64,000 bases of DNA from a virus. Below the pieces are notes generated by a model. That model had not been told where the DNA came from. It made no database searches and saw only the letters and a program-made list of their open reading frames with translations. The stretch lies in the IMG/VR virus record IMGVR_UViG_3300020603_000012, positions 1 to 64,000 of that record; one strand, 5' to 3'. The position numbers and the translations under genes were made by a program. This document shows, one piece after another, positions 33,455 to 42,848 of the stretch. Position 1 is the first letter of the stretch. Each line of letters begins with the position of its first letter.

Positions 33455-34268
33455 TAACAACCCCGGCTGCTCCACTACCACCAGCACCGCTTGCAGAACC
33501 TCCACCACCGCCGGCTCCCGTATTATCTGAACCGTTTTGACCGCTCACGTTACTACCATTACCACCGCGACCGGCTCCTGAGCCCATAAACCCTGGTCCG
33601 CCTCGTCCGCCTGCAGCAAACGCCGCAGTACTCCCCGCAATACCATTTTCACCAGAAGAGCCTGCTAAAGGTATATCACCACCAGACCCTGCTAATCCCC
33701 CTGCCCCACCGGCGACCGCACCTCCAGCAGACCCAACAGTGCCACCAGAACCTCCCGGTGCTATAACCTGTGTTTCTCCTGTAACCGTAAAGGTGGACTG
33801 ACCGCCTGCTGCAGCTGCAGCACCACCGGCGCCAACCACATAAGAATATGTTTTACCTCTTACATTTGTAAAATATTTTATGTTTGTACTGCCCCCGCCA
33901 CCACCACCTCCAGCTCCTGAGCTGCTGGAGCCGCCTCCACCTCCCCCGCCACCTACTATAGTCACCTTAATATTGTTAACACCGGCGGGAAATGTTACAC
34001 CGGATGCTGACCCCCCACCAGTAGGTGCGTATCTAATAACAGTGGTAAACCCTGGTTGGCGAGACTCTACCGTAGCACTCAAGGTATTAACCCGACTACT
34101 AATAGTGGCTACAGATGTATAAAAACTAGTATTGTTTGGCCCTATTACAAAATCTTTAAAATCTATAATGTTTGTGCCTGTACTATTTTCAACAATAAGA
34201 TAATTGCCGTTGACAATTTCCTCTATTTGGTTTAACTCTTTAATATTAACCTTGTTAAACGTCGACAT
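33441..34268 (-). CDS. glycine-rich tail fibre/adhesin protein
   Basis: A 275-residue protein. Residues 1-60 (VNIKELNQIEEIVNGNYLIV ... IIDFKDFVIGPNNTSFY) match the N-terminal domain of marine T4-like tail fibre proteins that attach to the tail. From about residue 85 a Gly-rich domain (IVGGGGGGGGSSSS, then many GGxGG turns) ends AAGVVIIEY, as in polyglycine receptor-binding adhesins like T-even gp38. It probably determines host binding. A late box lies 6 nt before the ATG. Confidence 0.8.
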   Translation of the reverse strand: MSTFNKVNIKELNQIEEIVNGNYLIVENSTGTNIIDFKDFVIGPNNTSFYTSVATISSRVNTLSATVESRQPGFTTVIRYAPTGGGSASGVTFPAGVNNIKVTIVGGGGGGGGSSSSGAGGGGGGGSTNIKYFTNVRGKTYSYVVGAGGAAAAAGGQSTFTVTGETQVIAPGGSGGTVGSAGGAVAGGAGGLAGSGGDIPLAGSSGENGIAGSTAAFAAGGRGGPGFMGSGAGRGGNGSNVSGQNGSDNTGAGGGGGSASGAGGSGAAGVVIIEY

Positions 34269-34274
34269 ATCAGT

Positions 34275-34282
34275 TATTTATT
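34275..34282 (-). promoter_or_regulatory. late-promoter-like box AATAAATA
   Basis: 6 nt before the minus-strand ATG at 34268. Confidence 0.55.
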
Positions 34283-34295
34283 ACTTTAGATATAG

Positions 34296-34322
34296 TTGCA
34301 ATACAATTATTTTTAATATAAT
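34296..34322 (+). promoter_or_regulatory. early-type promoter for glycosyltransferase cluster
   Basis: TTGCAA (34296-34301), 15-nt spacer, TATAAT (34317-34322), 6 nt to ATG at 34329. Confidence 0.6.
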
Positions 34323-34328
34323 AAACGT

Positions 34329-35138
34329 ATGACGGGTGTAGGAATTGTAACATGTAATCGACCGAAATTTTTTCTTAAATGCTTTAGAACTATTCCCAAA
34401 GATGTTGAGCTTGTTGTAGTTAATGACGGTTCGAAATTTGAAGATTGGGAGAGACTATTAAACGAAAGACCTTTTAAATTTATACAAAACGAACAAAATC
34501 TAGGCGTAGGCAAATCAAAAAATAAGCTGCTTAAAGCGTTGCTTGAAAAGGGTTGCACAGATCTTTTTTTAATTGAGGATGATATTATAGTTAAAGATCC
34601 AGAGGTATTCAATGAATATATTAGAGCCAAAGACATAACAGGTATACAGCACTTTAATTTTGGATATCATGGCCCGGCTAATAAGGGAAATATATCCGGT
34701 GGTGCACCAACACCTCGATATATTATAGATTACGGTGATATAAAGATAGCATTTAATGCACACAGTGTTGGTGCTTTTTGTTATTATTCGAAAGCATGTT
34801 TAGATAAAGCAGGCTTAATAGATGAAGACTATACAAATGCTTTTGAACATGTTGATCATGATTATAGAATTTTTAAAGTTGGTATGGGGGCACCCTACTG
34901 GCATTTTCCGGATATAGCAAATAGTATGGATTATTTAGATGAAATAGAATGTTCAGAAAAAAGTAGTGCAATAAGACCGAGAACAGATTGGCGGTCAAAT
35001 ATAGAGCACGGGGTAAAGCTTTTCAAAGAGAAGCATGGTTATTTACCCGCTTGGCAAGGTGCAGTTCCAGATATGGATGAAAAGAAAGTTAGAAGAATTT
35101 TAAAAGACCTGCAACGCTTTTACGCAAAGAGAGATTAA
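34329..35138 (+). CDS. glycosyltransferase family 2-like
   Basis: A 269-residue GT-A protein. VGIVTCNRPKFFLKCF and ELVVVNDGSKFEDW are the GT2 nucleotide-binding start; LFLIEDDIIVKDPEVF carries the DxD-like EDD. AFEHVDHDYRIFKVG gives acceptor-side acidic residues. First gene of a plus-strand run; the next gene starts immediately after its stop. Substrate unknown. Confidence 0.75.
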   Translation: MTGVGIVTCNRPKFFLKCFRTIPKDVELVVVNDGSKFEDWERLLNERPFKFIQNEQNLGVGKSKNKLLKALLEKGCTDLFLIEDDIIVKDPEVFNEYIRAKDITGIQHFNFGYHGPANKGNISGGAPTPRYIIDYGDIKIAFNAHSVGAFCYYSKACLDKAGLIDEDYTNAFEHVDHDYRIFKVGMGAPYWHFPDIANSMDYLDEIECSEKSSAIRPRTDWRSNIEHGVKLFKEKHGYLPAWQGAVPDMDEKKVRRILKDLQRFYAKRD

Positions 35139-36023
35139 ATGCCAGCTAATAAAAAGATTGCTTTCGGGGTAAATTTGTTCGGTAAATCAGTTCGAACTGA
35201 TTTATGTATAGAATCACTTCTTGTAGTAAAAAGCAAATATCCAGATATTATAGACTTATACAATATTCAATTTGAAGACAAAGCTATCAAAGGTAGAGAG
35301 CATCCGGGTATAAAAACCCTATTTGTATTAAAAGAATCTAATAAAGACTATGTAAAAGAATCAACACGGACTATACCTATGTTGAGAGAAGTTTTTGATA
35401 AATTAGCTGATTTAAATTATGAATATTTTGCATTTACTAATGATGATATTATAATTTCGGACAGACTAATAAAAGTTTTCTTAGAGACAGACTACGATTC
35501 ATGGCCAGCGAGTAGGCTGGCCATTGAGCCTATTTTTACTTTATCTGAACCAATTTCAGGCGATCATTATCAGGTTGCAGGTTTTGATACATTTATTTTT
35601 AAGACTTCTTGGTGGAAAAAGAAACGATTAGAGTTTCCGAATTATATCCTAGGCCATCCTTGTTGGGATGTACATTACGCTACATTATGCTTAAGGCATG
35701 GAAAATCTAAATTCTGTAACGACTGGCCACCACCCACCTTTCATATAAAACACGGCGGGGGAGATCAATACTCCACACTGGAAGTAGATTATAATAATAG
35801 TTTATACTGGGTACCCTGTAGATTTGATGTTGATATGTGGCATCACTACCTCTTTAATGTCTTACTAGTGAGACCAGGTATAAATTATTGGACGCCGCAT
35901 AAAAATGAAGCTGAATTAGAGAAGGTCTGTTTCAATGATACTTGGTTTAAAACGAATTATTGGTCTTATTCGGGTGCGCAAGCAGCTGCACAAGCACAAC
36001 TTTTAAAAAGTTTCTACCAATAA
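35139..36023 (+). CDS. glycosyltransferase-like protein
   Basis: A 294-residue protein beginning IAFGVNLFGKSVRTDLCIES. YFAFTNDDIIISDRLIKVF has a DD metal-site-like motif and WDVHYATLCLRHGKSKF a later conserved-looking segment. The arrangement resembles GT-A enzymes but no family can be named. Abuts the upstream GT2 gene and converges with the GT-D gene, overlapping it by ten bases. Confidence 0.55.
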   Translation: MPANKKIAFGVNLFGKSVRTDLCIESLLVVKSKYPDIIDLYNIQFEDKAIKGREHPGIKTLFVLKESNKDYVKESTRTIPMLREVFDKLADLNYEYFAFTNDDIIISDRLIKVFLETDYDSWPASRLAIEPIFTLSEPISGDHYQVAGFDTFIFKTSWWKKKRLEFPNYILGHPCWDVHYATLCLRHGKSKFCNDWPPPTFHIKHGGGDQYSTLEVDYNNSLYWVPCRFDVDMWHHYLFNVLLVRPGINYWTPHKNEAELEKVCFNDTWFKTNYWSYSGAQAAAQAQLLKSFYQ

Positions 36024-36880
36024 GTTCCACCCTCAATCTTCATATAACCCTCCGGCGTCTCTTCAGCAGAAGGCCTTACCCAGGCATTATTATAAAAATG
36101 ATTAAAAATTCTCATTTGTTCCCATCTTTTACCTTTTATACCAAATAACATTTGAAGTGCCCCGCCTAAATGTACTGCTTGTTTATTCATATTTTTGGCA
36201 AAAGCTGCTAGCGGTAATGATGATGCGCCTGTACCTATCAATGCTACATCGTAATCAGCTTGAAACATTTGATATTTGATATCATCGATCATTTCTTTCC
36301 ATGTTAGATATTTGTTCTTATCACCAGTAATAGCCTTACTTGTCGGGTGAAAAATTGTTTTTAAATCAAATTGCGGGAGTACTTCCGGATTTCGCCAGAT
36401 ACTCAATCTATTTGAATATTGTTTTTTTATCGTTTCGGTAAAAGGGCTTATAACCAAAACTCGCTTATCCTTTAGAAGACTAGTCCAAGGCAATCCATGA
36501 TAAAAAGATTCTAATGATTGAAGATCAACCAATACACTGGAAGGATTTCTGCTTTTTATAAATCTTAGTTCAAAATCCCCTAATCCATTATTCCAAGGTG
36601 AAATAATATCTGTAGCTGTTACCGCGTCGGATAGTTGTTCACAAAAATATATTCTAGCCTCTTCTGTCTGAGGAAAGACCCCAGCATTAACAAAAATTTC
36701 ATTTACAACTGTCGGGTTCCAGGAAATTGGGCTTTGATTGTGATGTTTGGCAAAAAAATAATTGTACGCACACATTAATTCGGCATTACCTATCTTACCT
36801 ATACACAACGGTTTACCAGTTTTTAAAGCCTCATATATTTCCACACCGCCTTCCAAAAAGTTTAACACTTTAAAATCCAT
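36014..36880 (-). CDS. GT-D fold glycosyltransferase-like protein
   Basis: A 288-residue protein. LCIGKIGNAELMCAYNYF near the N-terminus and YDVALIGTGASSLPLAAFAK then AVHLGGALQMLFGIKGKRW are the landmarks of GT-D-type glycosyltransferases, in which the early xGxxE segment replaces DxD. It is on the opposite strand from the rest of the cluster, with its own promoter overlapping that of the divergent gene. Confidence 0.65.
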   Translation of the reverse strand: MDFKVLNFLEGGVEIYEALKTGKPLCIGKIGNAELMCAYNYFFAKHHNQSPISWNPTVVNEIFVNAGVFPQTEEARIYFCEQLSDAVTATDIISPWNNGLGDFELRFIKSRNPSSVLVDLQSLESFYHGLPWTSLLKDKRVLVISPFTETIKKQYSNRLSIWRNPEVLPQFDLKTIFHPTSKAITGDKNKYLTWKEMIDDIKYQMFQADYDVALIGTGASSLPLAAFAKNMNKQAVHLGGALQMLFGIKGKRWEQMRIFNHFYNNAWVRPSAEETPEGYMKIEGGTYW

Positions 36881-36886
36881 ACTTTA

Positions 36887-36913
36887 TTTTAATGTATATA
36901 TCATTGAAATCCA
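36887..36913 (-). promoter_or_regulatory. early-type promoter for GT-D gene
   Basis: TGGATT (36908-36913) and a TTAAAA/TAAAAT box ending 5-6 nt from the ATG at 36880. It overlaps the divergent promoter 36904-36931. Confidence 0.45.
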
Positions 36914-36931
36914 TTGATTATGATATAAAAT
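36904..36931 (+). promoter_or_regulatory. early-type promoter for 36938 gene
   Basis: TTGAAA (36904-36909), 16-nt spacer, TAAAAT (36926-36931), 6 nt to GTG at 36938. Confidence 0.6.
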
Positions 36932-36937
36932 TAATAA

Positions 36938-37669
36938 GTGAAGACTGTACTGGTAAGCTTTGCAAACGAGCGTTTTTTTCGCAGTCAAGGCATGTTAGTT
37001 GAATCTGGTAAAAAGTATTTTTCCGGACATGCCTCTTATACAATAGACTTGCTCAATAATGAATTTAAGGACAAAAATAAGCATATCTTACAGCAACCTA
37101 GAGGGTGTGGTTATTGGCTATGGAAACCATATATTATACTCAATACATTAAACCTTCTCAAAGACGGTGATTTGGTGTTTTATGTAGATAGTGGTAATTT
37201 AATAATAAATGATCCAAAGCCTGTAATAGATCTTTGTTTAAAAGAAGAAACCGGTATTTTATTATTTGAGAATAGAGATGGTGCACCCCCAGGGACAATA
37301 TGGAAAAATTACATGTGGACAAAATATGATTGTTTTGAACGTATGGGCTGTACAGGTGAAAAATATACAGAGGGCAATCAAATAGATGGTTCATACATCA
37401 TAGTGCAGAAGAATAAGTTTTCTGTTAAGTTTTTTAACGAATATTTAAAATGGTGTGAAACTGATGAAATTATTACCGATTTGCCAAGCAAAAAGCCAAA
37501 CCACAAAGATTACAAAGACCACAGGCACGATCAATCCATTCTTTCGCTTTTGGCTATTAAGTATAATATTACTTTAGCAAGAGAACCATCTGAGTGGGGT
37601 AATTCTTATATAACTGAAAAATATGATTACCCTCAATTATTTCAACATCATAGAGGTTTAATATGTTAG
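36938..37669 (+). CDS. glycosyltransferase-like protein (GT-A type)
   Basis: A 243-residue protein with GTG start. GCGYWLWKPYIILNTL then DGDLVFYVDSGNLII (DxD-like VDS) is typical of a group of GT-A enzymes in polysaccharide clusters; DGSYIIVQKNKFSVKFFNEY and HRHDQSILSLLAIKY are consistent with it. It overlaps the next gene by seven bases. Substrate unknown. Confidence 0.65.
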   Translation: MKTVLVSFANERFFRSQGMLVESGKKYFSGHASYTIDLLNNEFKDKNKHILQQPRGCGYWLWKPYIILNTLNLLKDGDLVFYVDSGNLIINDPKPVIDLCLKEETGILLFENRDGAPPGTIWKNYMWTKYDCFERMGCTGEKYTEGNQIDGSYIIVQKNKFSVKFFNEYLKWCETDEIITDLPSKKPNHKDYKDHRHDQSILSLLAIKYNITLAREPSEWGNSYITEKYDYPQLFQHHRGLIC

Positions 37670-38352
37670 AAGAAAAATTTTATGTAAGGTCACATATGGG
37701 TCTAGGTGACATGATATTATGTAACGCTATCGTACGTAATATATGTAAAAAATATAAAAACGTTGTCACTTTCGTAAAGCCTGAATATGAAAAAAGTATT
37801 AAGTTTATGTATAGGGACATACCTAACCTAGAATTGATTGTGATTAATGAGTGTGATATTGATAAACTTTTAGATACAGTAGATGTAAAAAATAAAATAT
37901 GGCTTGGTTTTGGTAATATAGAGCATCTATTAGAAAAATATAGGTTTGATGAATGTTTTTATAGGCAGGTTGGCTTAAAATACGAGCGCAGATGGACAGA
38001 TTTTTATGTAGAGAGAGATAAAATATCAGAAGAAAATCTTTTTAGTAAAAGCGGCCTAGTGAAAGGAGAATATATTTTTATTCATGATGACAAGGAGAGG
38101 GGGCTCTTGATACCTGACAAGATGCTACCTCAAGGGATTACACATTACAGGCCAGATAGAGCGGTTGAAAATATATTTGATTACTGTACTATAATTGAAA
38201 ATGCCAAGCAAATCCATGTTATGGATAGTTGTTTTAAGCATATTGCAGATTCTCTTGACTTAACTAATGAGTTGTACTATCATGTTTATTTACGAAGTAA
38301 TCGTAATCACAACGTTACCAATAGTAGATTGAGCTGGAATTATATTATATGA
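37663..38352 (+). CDS. GT9-like (heptosyltransferase-type) protein
   Basis: A 229-residue protein. YVRSHMGLGDMILCNAIVRN is a GT-B N-terminus like that of ADP-heptose LPS heptosyltransferases, and IIENAKQIHVMDSCFKHIAD resembles the donor-site segment. It is shorter than full GT9 enzymes (about 330), so it may be reduced. It overlaps the genes on both sides, consistent with one operon. Confidence 0.55.
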   Translation: MLEEKFYVRSHMGLGDMILCNAIVRNICKKYKNVVTFVKPEYEKSIKFMYRDIPNLELIVINECDIDKLLDTVDVKNKIWLGFGNIEHLLEKYRFDECFYRQVGLKYERRWTDFYVERDKISEENLFSKSGLVKGEYIFIHDDKERGLLIPDKMLPQGITHYRPDRAVENIFDYCTIIENAKQIHVMDSCFKHIADSLDLTNELYYHVYLRSNRNHNVTNSRLSWNYII

Positions 38353-39176
38353 AAATTACAGCTGGTATGATTGTTTTTAATGCAGAAAAATTTGCTCCAG
38401 TTGGTATGCTTCAGGCTCAGTTGGAACAGTTATATTTTCTTGCAGATCAAATAGTTATCGTAGAAGGTGCAACAAAATCAGATAATAAAACCCATTATTT
38501 TGATGGTGATGCAACCTGGTGTACTGAGGATGGTAAGTCTAATGATAGTACTGTTAGTATTATCAAGAATTTTCCAGATCCTCAAAATAAGATTATTTTA
38601 GTAGAAGCAAAAGGATTCTGGAATGGTAAAACACAAATGTGTAATGAGTGGAGCAAAGTAGCCAATGGTGATTACATCTGGCAAATCGATGTAGATGAAT
38701 TTTATCACAAAAAAGATATATTGAAAATAAAAAATATATTGCAAAAGTATGAGCCTAATGCAGTACATTTTTTTGCAAATCATTTTTGGGGAGATTATTT
38801 TAATTGTATAGATGAATCCTGCCCCTACACATGGGGAAACAATTTACCTTGGAGACGTATTTTTAGACACAAACCAGGAAGCAAGTGGCAGAGCCACGAA
38901 CCACCTGTATATTTGTTACCAGATGGAACAGATTGCAATACCTTGCAATTGATACCAAGAGAGGAAACACTAAAGGTTGGATTGAAAATGTTTCACTATT
39001 CTTATGTAACACCAGAGCAAATTAGTTTTAAAGCCCGTTTCTATAAGCAATCTTGGACGGAGCAAACATATAAAGATTGGTTAGTAGATAAAGCTACACC
39101 TGTTAATGGTTCTTCTACAAAACCTTTTACAGGTCAGCACCCTGAGTGGCTTACCAAAATTATACCTATAAAATAA
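38349..39176 (+). CDS. glycosyltransferase family 2-like
   Basis: A 275-residue protein starting ITAGMIVFNAEKFAPVGM. DYIWQIDVDEFYHKKDI contains DVDEF, the metal-binding DxD, with WNGKTQMCNEWSKVANGDYI before it. The WGNNLPWRRIFRHKPG and FHYSYVTPEQISFKAR segments follow the pattern of phage GT2 proteins that act on small glycan substrates. Overlaps the preceding gene by four bases. Confidence 0.75.
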   Translation: MKITAGMIVFNAEKFAPVGMLQAQLEQLYFLADQIVIVEGATKSDNKTHYFDGDATWCTEDGKSNDSTVSIIKNFPDPQNKIILVEAKGFWNGKTQMCNEWSKVANGDYIWQIDVDEFYHKKDILKIKNILQKYEPNAVHFFANHFWGDYFNCIDESCPYTWGNNLPWRRIFRHKPGSKWQSHEPPVYLLPDGTDCNTLQLIPREETLKVGLKMFHYSYVTPEQISFKARFYKQSWTEQTYKDWLVDKATPVNGSSTKPFTGQHPEWLTKIIPIK

Positions 39177-39179
39177 TTT

Positions 39180-39788
39180 ATGACCGATTTAACAACTTTT
39201 GTAATGCATCATTCTCCTTTAGGTTATAGAAAAGAAGCTCTTCTAAATGATCTAAAAGCTGTTTCTTTTCCATACAAAACTGTATGGGTAGAAAGCTTTC
39301 CACCATCTCTTTTTCAAGGTACTAATAAAATTACGGCTGGGGAAATGTCTCTTTCGTTTAAACATTATCATTCATTTTGTACCCAATTAGAAAATAATAT
39401 AGATGTCGCGCTTTATATTGAAGATGATGTTGCGTTACTAAGTGTGCCTAACGCTATAGAATTTATAGAGACATGTATTAAGGAAATGAAAGAAACTGAT
39501 GGAGATATTTGTTGGGTAGGTGGTGTGCATTACCTAGGCATTAGAGAGCCTGAGATAAGCGGTAAACACCTATATTATAGAGAGGATTATACTACAAGAT
39601 GTACTCATGCGTTTCTAGTAAATAAAAAATGTATCCCAACTATACTTTCAAATTATCATTTTCAAAACCAGGTTGATATAATGTTAAATACAATAATATC
39701 TACACAAAAACTAAAAAATAGTTGGACTAGTCCGTTTTTTGATCAAAAAAGTCATTATGATTCGAATTGGAAATGCTCAGTTAAATGA
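39180..39788 (+). CDS. GT25-like glycosyltransferase
   Basis: A 202-residue protein. GEMSLSFKHYHSFCTQL, DVALYIEDDVALLS and TRCTHAFLVNKKCI match the three blocks of family 25 (LPS beta-galactosyltransferase type) proteins: the donor segment, the EDD metal site and the C-terminal xAYxxS-like part. It overlaps the next gene by four bases. Confidence 0.7.
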   Translation: MTDLTTFVMHHSPLGYRKEALLNDLKAVSFPYKTVWVESFPPSLFQGTNKITAGEMSLSFKHYHSFCTQLENNIDVALYIEDDVALLSVPNAIEFIETCIKEMKETDGDICWVGGVHYLGIREPEISGKHLYYREDYTTRCTHAFLVNKKCIPTILSNYHFQNQVDIMLNTIISTQKLKNSWTSPFFDQKSHYDSNWKCSVK

Positions 39789-40402
39789 CCCCATCCTTTC
39801 GAGCTGTCTCTTATACATACGGTAATATTCCTTCAGAAGTTGTTGAATATCAAAAAAAAGTTTTTGATTTTCTAAATTTGCCTATCGATCAATATATAGG
39901 TGGGTACGATCATGGTCAGTTTTTAGAAAAAATCTTAACAGAGGCGAAAACAGATTATACTATATTTTTTGACATAGACTGTATTCCATTAGTACCTAAT
40001 TTTGATTCTATTATACAAGAGGAATTATTAAAAGAAGAATGTTTAATTGGTATTGAGCAGACGGGCCATCCGAGATATCATATATATGCCGGGCCAGGGT
40101 GTATGGGATTATCTTCTAATTTGTATAAAAAATTAGAATCCCCTCAGTTAAATCAAAACTTTAGAAGTGATGTTGCTGAAGAGTTGACTTGGCGATGTGA
40201 AGAGAGGGCAATTAAAGTAAAGTTTTTTAAGGTGTCAAGTATTGAGCAACCTAAATGGCGATTAGGTTATGATAGAGAGTTTGGAATAGGGACTACTTAC
40301 AAATATAGTAATATAGACGTATTATATCATCAGTTTGAAATTAGATACAATTACGGCAATTTTATAGAAAAATGTAAGTCAATACTAGGGACAAGTACTT
40401 AA
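39785..40402 (+). CDS. GT-A glycosyltransferase-like protein
   Basis: A 205-residue protein. TDYTIFFDIDCIPLVPNFD contains DID, a DxD metal site; IYAGPGCMGLSSNLYKKL and EELTWRCEERAIKVKFF follow. No named family. Last gene of the plus-strand glycosyltransferase run, ending five bases before the convergent subtilase gene. Confidence 0.65.
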   Translation: MTPSFRAVSYTYGNIPSEVVEYQKKVFDFLNLPIDQYIGGYDHGQFLEKILTEAKTDYTIFFDIDCIPLVPNFDSIIQEELLKEECLIGIEQTGHPRYHIYAGPGCMGLSSNLYKKLESPQLNQNFRSDVAEELTWRCEERAIKVKFFKVSSIEQPKWRLGYDREFGIGTTYKYSNIDVLYHQFEIRYNYGNFIEKCKSILGTST

Positions 40403-40406
40403 TATT

Positions 40407-42848
40407 TTAAATTACTTGAAATTCTATTGTGTAATTTGTATTTGCCCCTAATTGCTGCACTCGCATAGTATAAGAGCCTTGATTATAGGGAGCAGAAGCG
40501 GTAAGAATTTCTTGATTTATGTTACCGGGTCCAAAGTGTTGTTGTGCTAGCATTTGATCTGGATTATCTCCTGCTGTCCATTGAGACCCTGATTGAATTC
40601 CCAACCATGCTACATTATCTACTGAATTGTAATTCCTAAGTATAATTTTATTTAATATCTTATTATTCCCTACATTAAAGGTAAAATAATCACTATTTCC
40701 AGCTACAGAAGCAACAACTAAGCCATTACCAGTGTTTAAAGTTACAGGTGTAGGAACAAGTGCTATGTTTGAAAAAGGACCATTAATATTTTCTGCCCAT
40801 ATTGTATAACTAGGAGGCTCGGGGGAAGGTGATGGAGGGCAAGCACTTAAGAATCTTAAGTCTGTTGAGCTATTTAAATAAAATTGTGTTGAATCTCTAT
40901 ATGGCACCCTACTGAAAAATATATTATTTGTACTTAGTGGTATTGTTGATGTATTTACATAGCAATGTGATAGATACTGTGCAAATAATTCAGTTGCTGT
41001 TGTTGTTGCTATAGATGTAGCTGGAAATTTGCTAACAGTTAGATTTGTTGTAGGTGGTCGAGAAGGGTTATTAATACTAGGGTCTCCAAGACCATAATTG
41101 CCTGCTAGACCGGAGCTGGAGAGAGTGTTGACACTAGCACACTGCATTAGAAAATTTTTAGCTTGTTGCGGTGTAAAATGAGGAAATCTTTCTAATATTG
41201 TGCATAAAATACCTGCAATATTGGGTCCTGACATTGAGGTCCCGCTTAGCTTGCTCAAGAAATAACCTGAATAACCTGGGTATGTTACACCGCTTATGAA
41301 AGCACTTTGAATATATGAGCCTGGAGCATATATACTTACACCACTACCATACTGAGAGTATTCAGCTCTTGCAGCTACAGCGTCTATTAAAGAAGAAATA
41401 GTTCTACCTCCGATAGCCCCTACTGTTATAACTGGATTATCTTCATGTGATGTCCAATTAGAGATAGGATAAGCGGGGGAATCTTCTCTACTGTTACACG
41501 TACCCGAATTCATTCTATCGTCAATCGGGGTTACAATTAATATGTTTCCATTGCCCGCAGAATGAACAAAATGAATGCCATTATCGGTTAATTGTTTTAC
41601 TTTTTGATCTATAACATCAACAGTACCACATGAATATCCGTAACTATTATTCATTACAGAAGGTCGTGAAGATAACCCTGGAACAGTCCTTTTATATTTG
41701 TGATACCGTTCAATTAAATCAAGCATTAAGTATAAACCTTCAGTAGAATTACCATACCCGTTAGATGTTGAAAAATTTATTCTCATTGAAAAAATTTGTG
41801 CATCTATTGCCCAGCCGCAACTAGAGCCTGCAACGGTTCCTGTGCAGTGTGTCCCGTGGCCGTTGGTATCTTGATAAAATAAGCTTCTATCTGATTGACA
41901 ATTATAATCTGTTCTTGCAATTACCCCACCCCCGACCCCGGATCCGGGGAGGCCACCCCAATAATACATAGTATCTTGCTGTCCAGAAGATGCTAGTGGG
42001 TTGTTGTTTGGCCAAACCGTTAATGAAACTGTACCAGTAGAAGCACCATTATTAGAAACATAATCACTATTAAAAGGAACATAACTAGTAGATCCTATAA
42101 AAAATGGATGCGCGCTAGTTGTATTTACTAAATTAAAATCATAAACACCGGTTCTAAAACTAACAGGAAACCCACCGGCTGGGTGTCTAGCTGTAGGAAC
42201 ACCTACTCTATCTTTCACAACATAAACTGTATCTTTTTCAACACCATTAATAAAATATGAATTTTGTCCAGGATTACCTGGTGAAGCGCTAACAGTCACA
42301 GTAATATTTCTATCTGCTGTAACAGGGGCAAATAGTGACCAATTAAGAAACTGTAGTCTTGTTTGACCGTTTTGATCTAACCATTCAGGATGACCTGGTA
42401 CTATTCCGGAATCAAGAATTATCGCATCAACACCACTACCTGTATAATGATAGGTAAACTCCATATCAAATGGGGGTAGCGCAGATAGAGAATTACACCT
42501 TCCAAACCCCCATTGTTCAGGGGTAGTATTACTACTAGAATTAAACGCCTGCCCAACAGTAGTTAATTGTCTTTTTTTACCAGCTTGACTATTAGGTTCA
42601 AATTGAACGTCTAACCTCTCTTCAACAATTACTACCCCAGGGCATTTTTTTAAAGCATTTGCTTCTTCCTCTGTTAAAAAGGCTTTAATAGTTGTAGATG
42701 AAGAAGACATGTAATCACTCACTTCAACACACCGAGAAAGGGAAGGGGTTTCAGTTCCTTCAGGAATAACTCCAGGTGTATATAATTGTTCAACAATACT
42801 GTCTATTTGGTCTTCTGTTGAAGCGGTTATAAAAAATTCTTTTTTCAT
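40407..42848 (-). CDS. subtilisin-like serine protease (S8), tail-associated
   Basis: An 813-residue protease. A prodomain-like N-terminus (1-85, including EEEANALKKCPGVVIVEERL) precedes the catalytic domain: Asp146 in ILDSGI, His331 in NGHGTHCTG, Asn433 in SAGNG, Ser538 in SGTSMSGP. About 170 residues are inserted between Asp and His, with beta-rich segments of unknown role. The C-terminal 200 residues form two beta-type domains. No signal peptide is visible. It is the last gene of the fibre operon, starting four bases into the end of the Ig-like gene. It probably acts on virion or host-surface proteins. Confidence 0.85.
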   Translation of the reverse strand: MKKEFFITASTEDQIDSIVEQLYTPGVIPEGTETPSLSRCVEVSDYMSSSSTTIKAFLTEEEANALKKCPGVVIVEERLDVQFEPNSQAGKKRQLTTVGQAFNSSSNTTPEQWGFGRCNSLSALPPFDMEFTYHYTGSGVDAIILDSGIVPGHPEWLDQNGQTRLQFLNWSLFAPVTADRNITVTVSASPGNPGQNSYFINGVEKDTVYVVKDRVGVPTARHPAGGFPVSFRTGVYDFNLVNTTSAHPFFIGSTSYVPFNSDYVSNNGASTGTVSLTVWPNNNPLASSGQQDTMYYWGGLPGSGVGGGVIARTDYNCQSDRSLFYQDTNGHGTHCTGTVAGSSCGWAIDAQIFSMRINFSTSNGYGNSTEGLYLMLDLIERYHKYKRTVPGLSSRPSVMNNSYGYSCGTVDVIDQKVKQLTDNGIHFVHSAGNGNILIVTPIDDRMNSGTCNSREDSPAYPISNWTSHEDNPVITVGAIGGRTISSLIDAVAARAEYSQYGSGVSIYAPGSYIQSAFISGVTYPGYSGYFLSKLSGTSMSGPNIAGILCTILERFPHFTPQQAKNFLMQCASVNTLSSSGLAGNYGLGDPSINNPSRPPTTNLTVSKFPATSIATTTATELFAQYLSHCYVNTSTIPLSTNNIFFSRVPYRDSTQFYLNSSTDLRFLSACPPSPSPEPPSYTIWAENINGPFSNIALVPTPVTLNTGNGLVVASVAGNSDYFTFNVGNNKILNKIILRNYNSVDNVAWLGIQSGSQWTAGDNPDQMLAQQHFGPGNINQEILTASAPYNQGSYTMRVQQLGANTNYTIEFQVI

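Noticed and set aside
33880-34122. Pro-rich plus-strand open frame
   Set aside because: Antisense shadow of the Gly-rich adhesin gene; poly-Pro mirrors poly-Gly codons.
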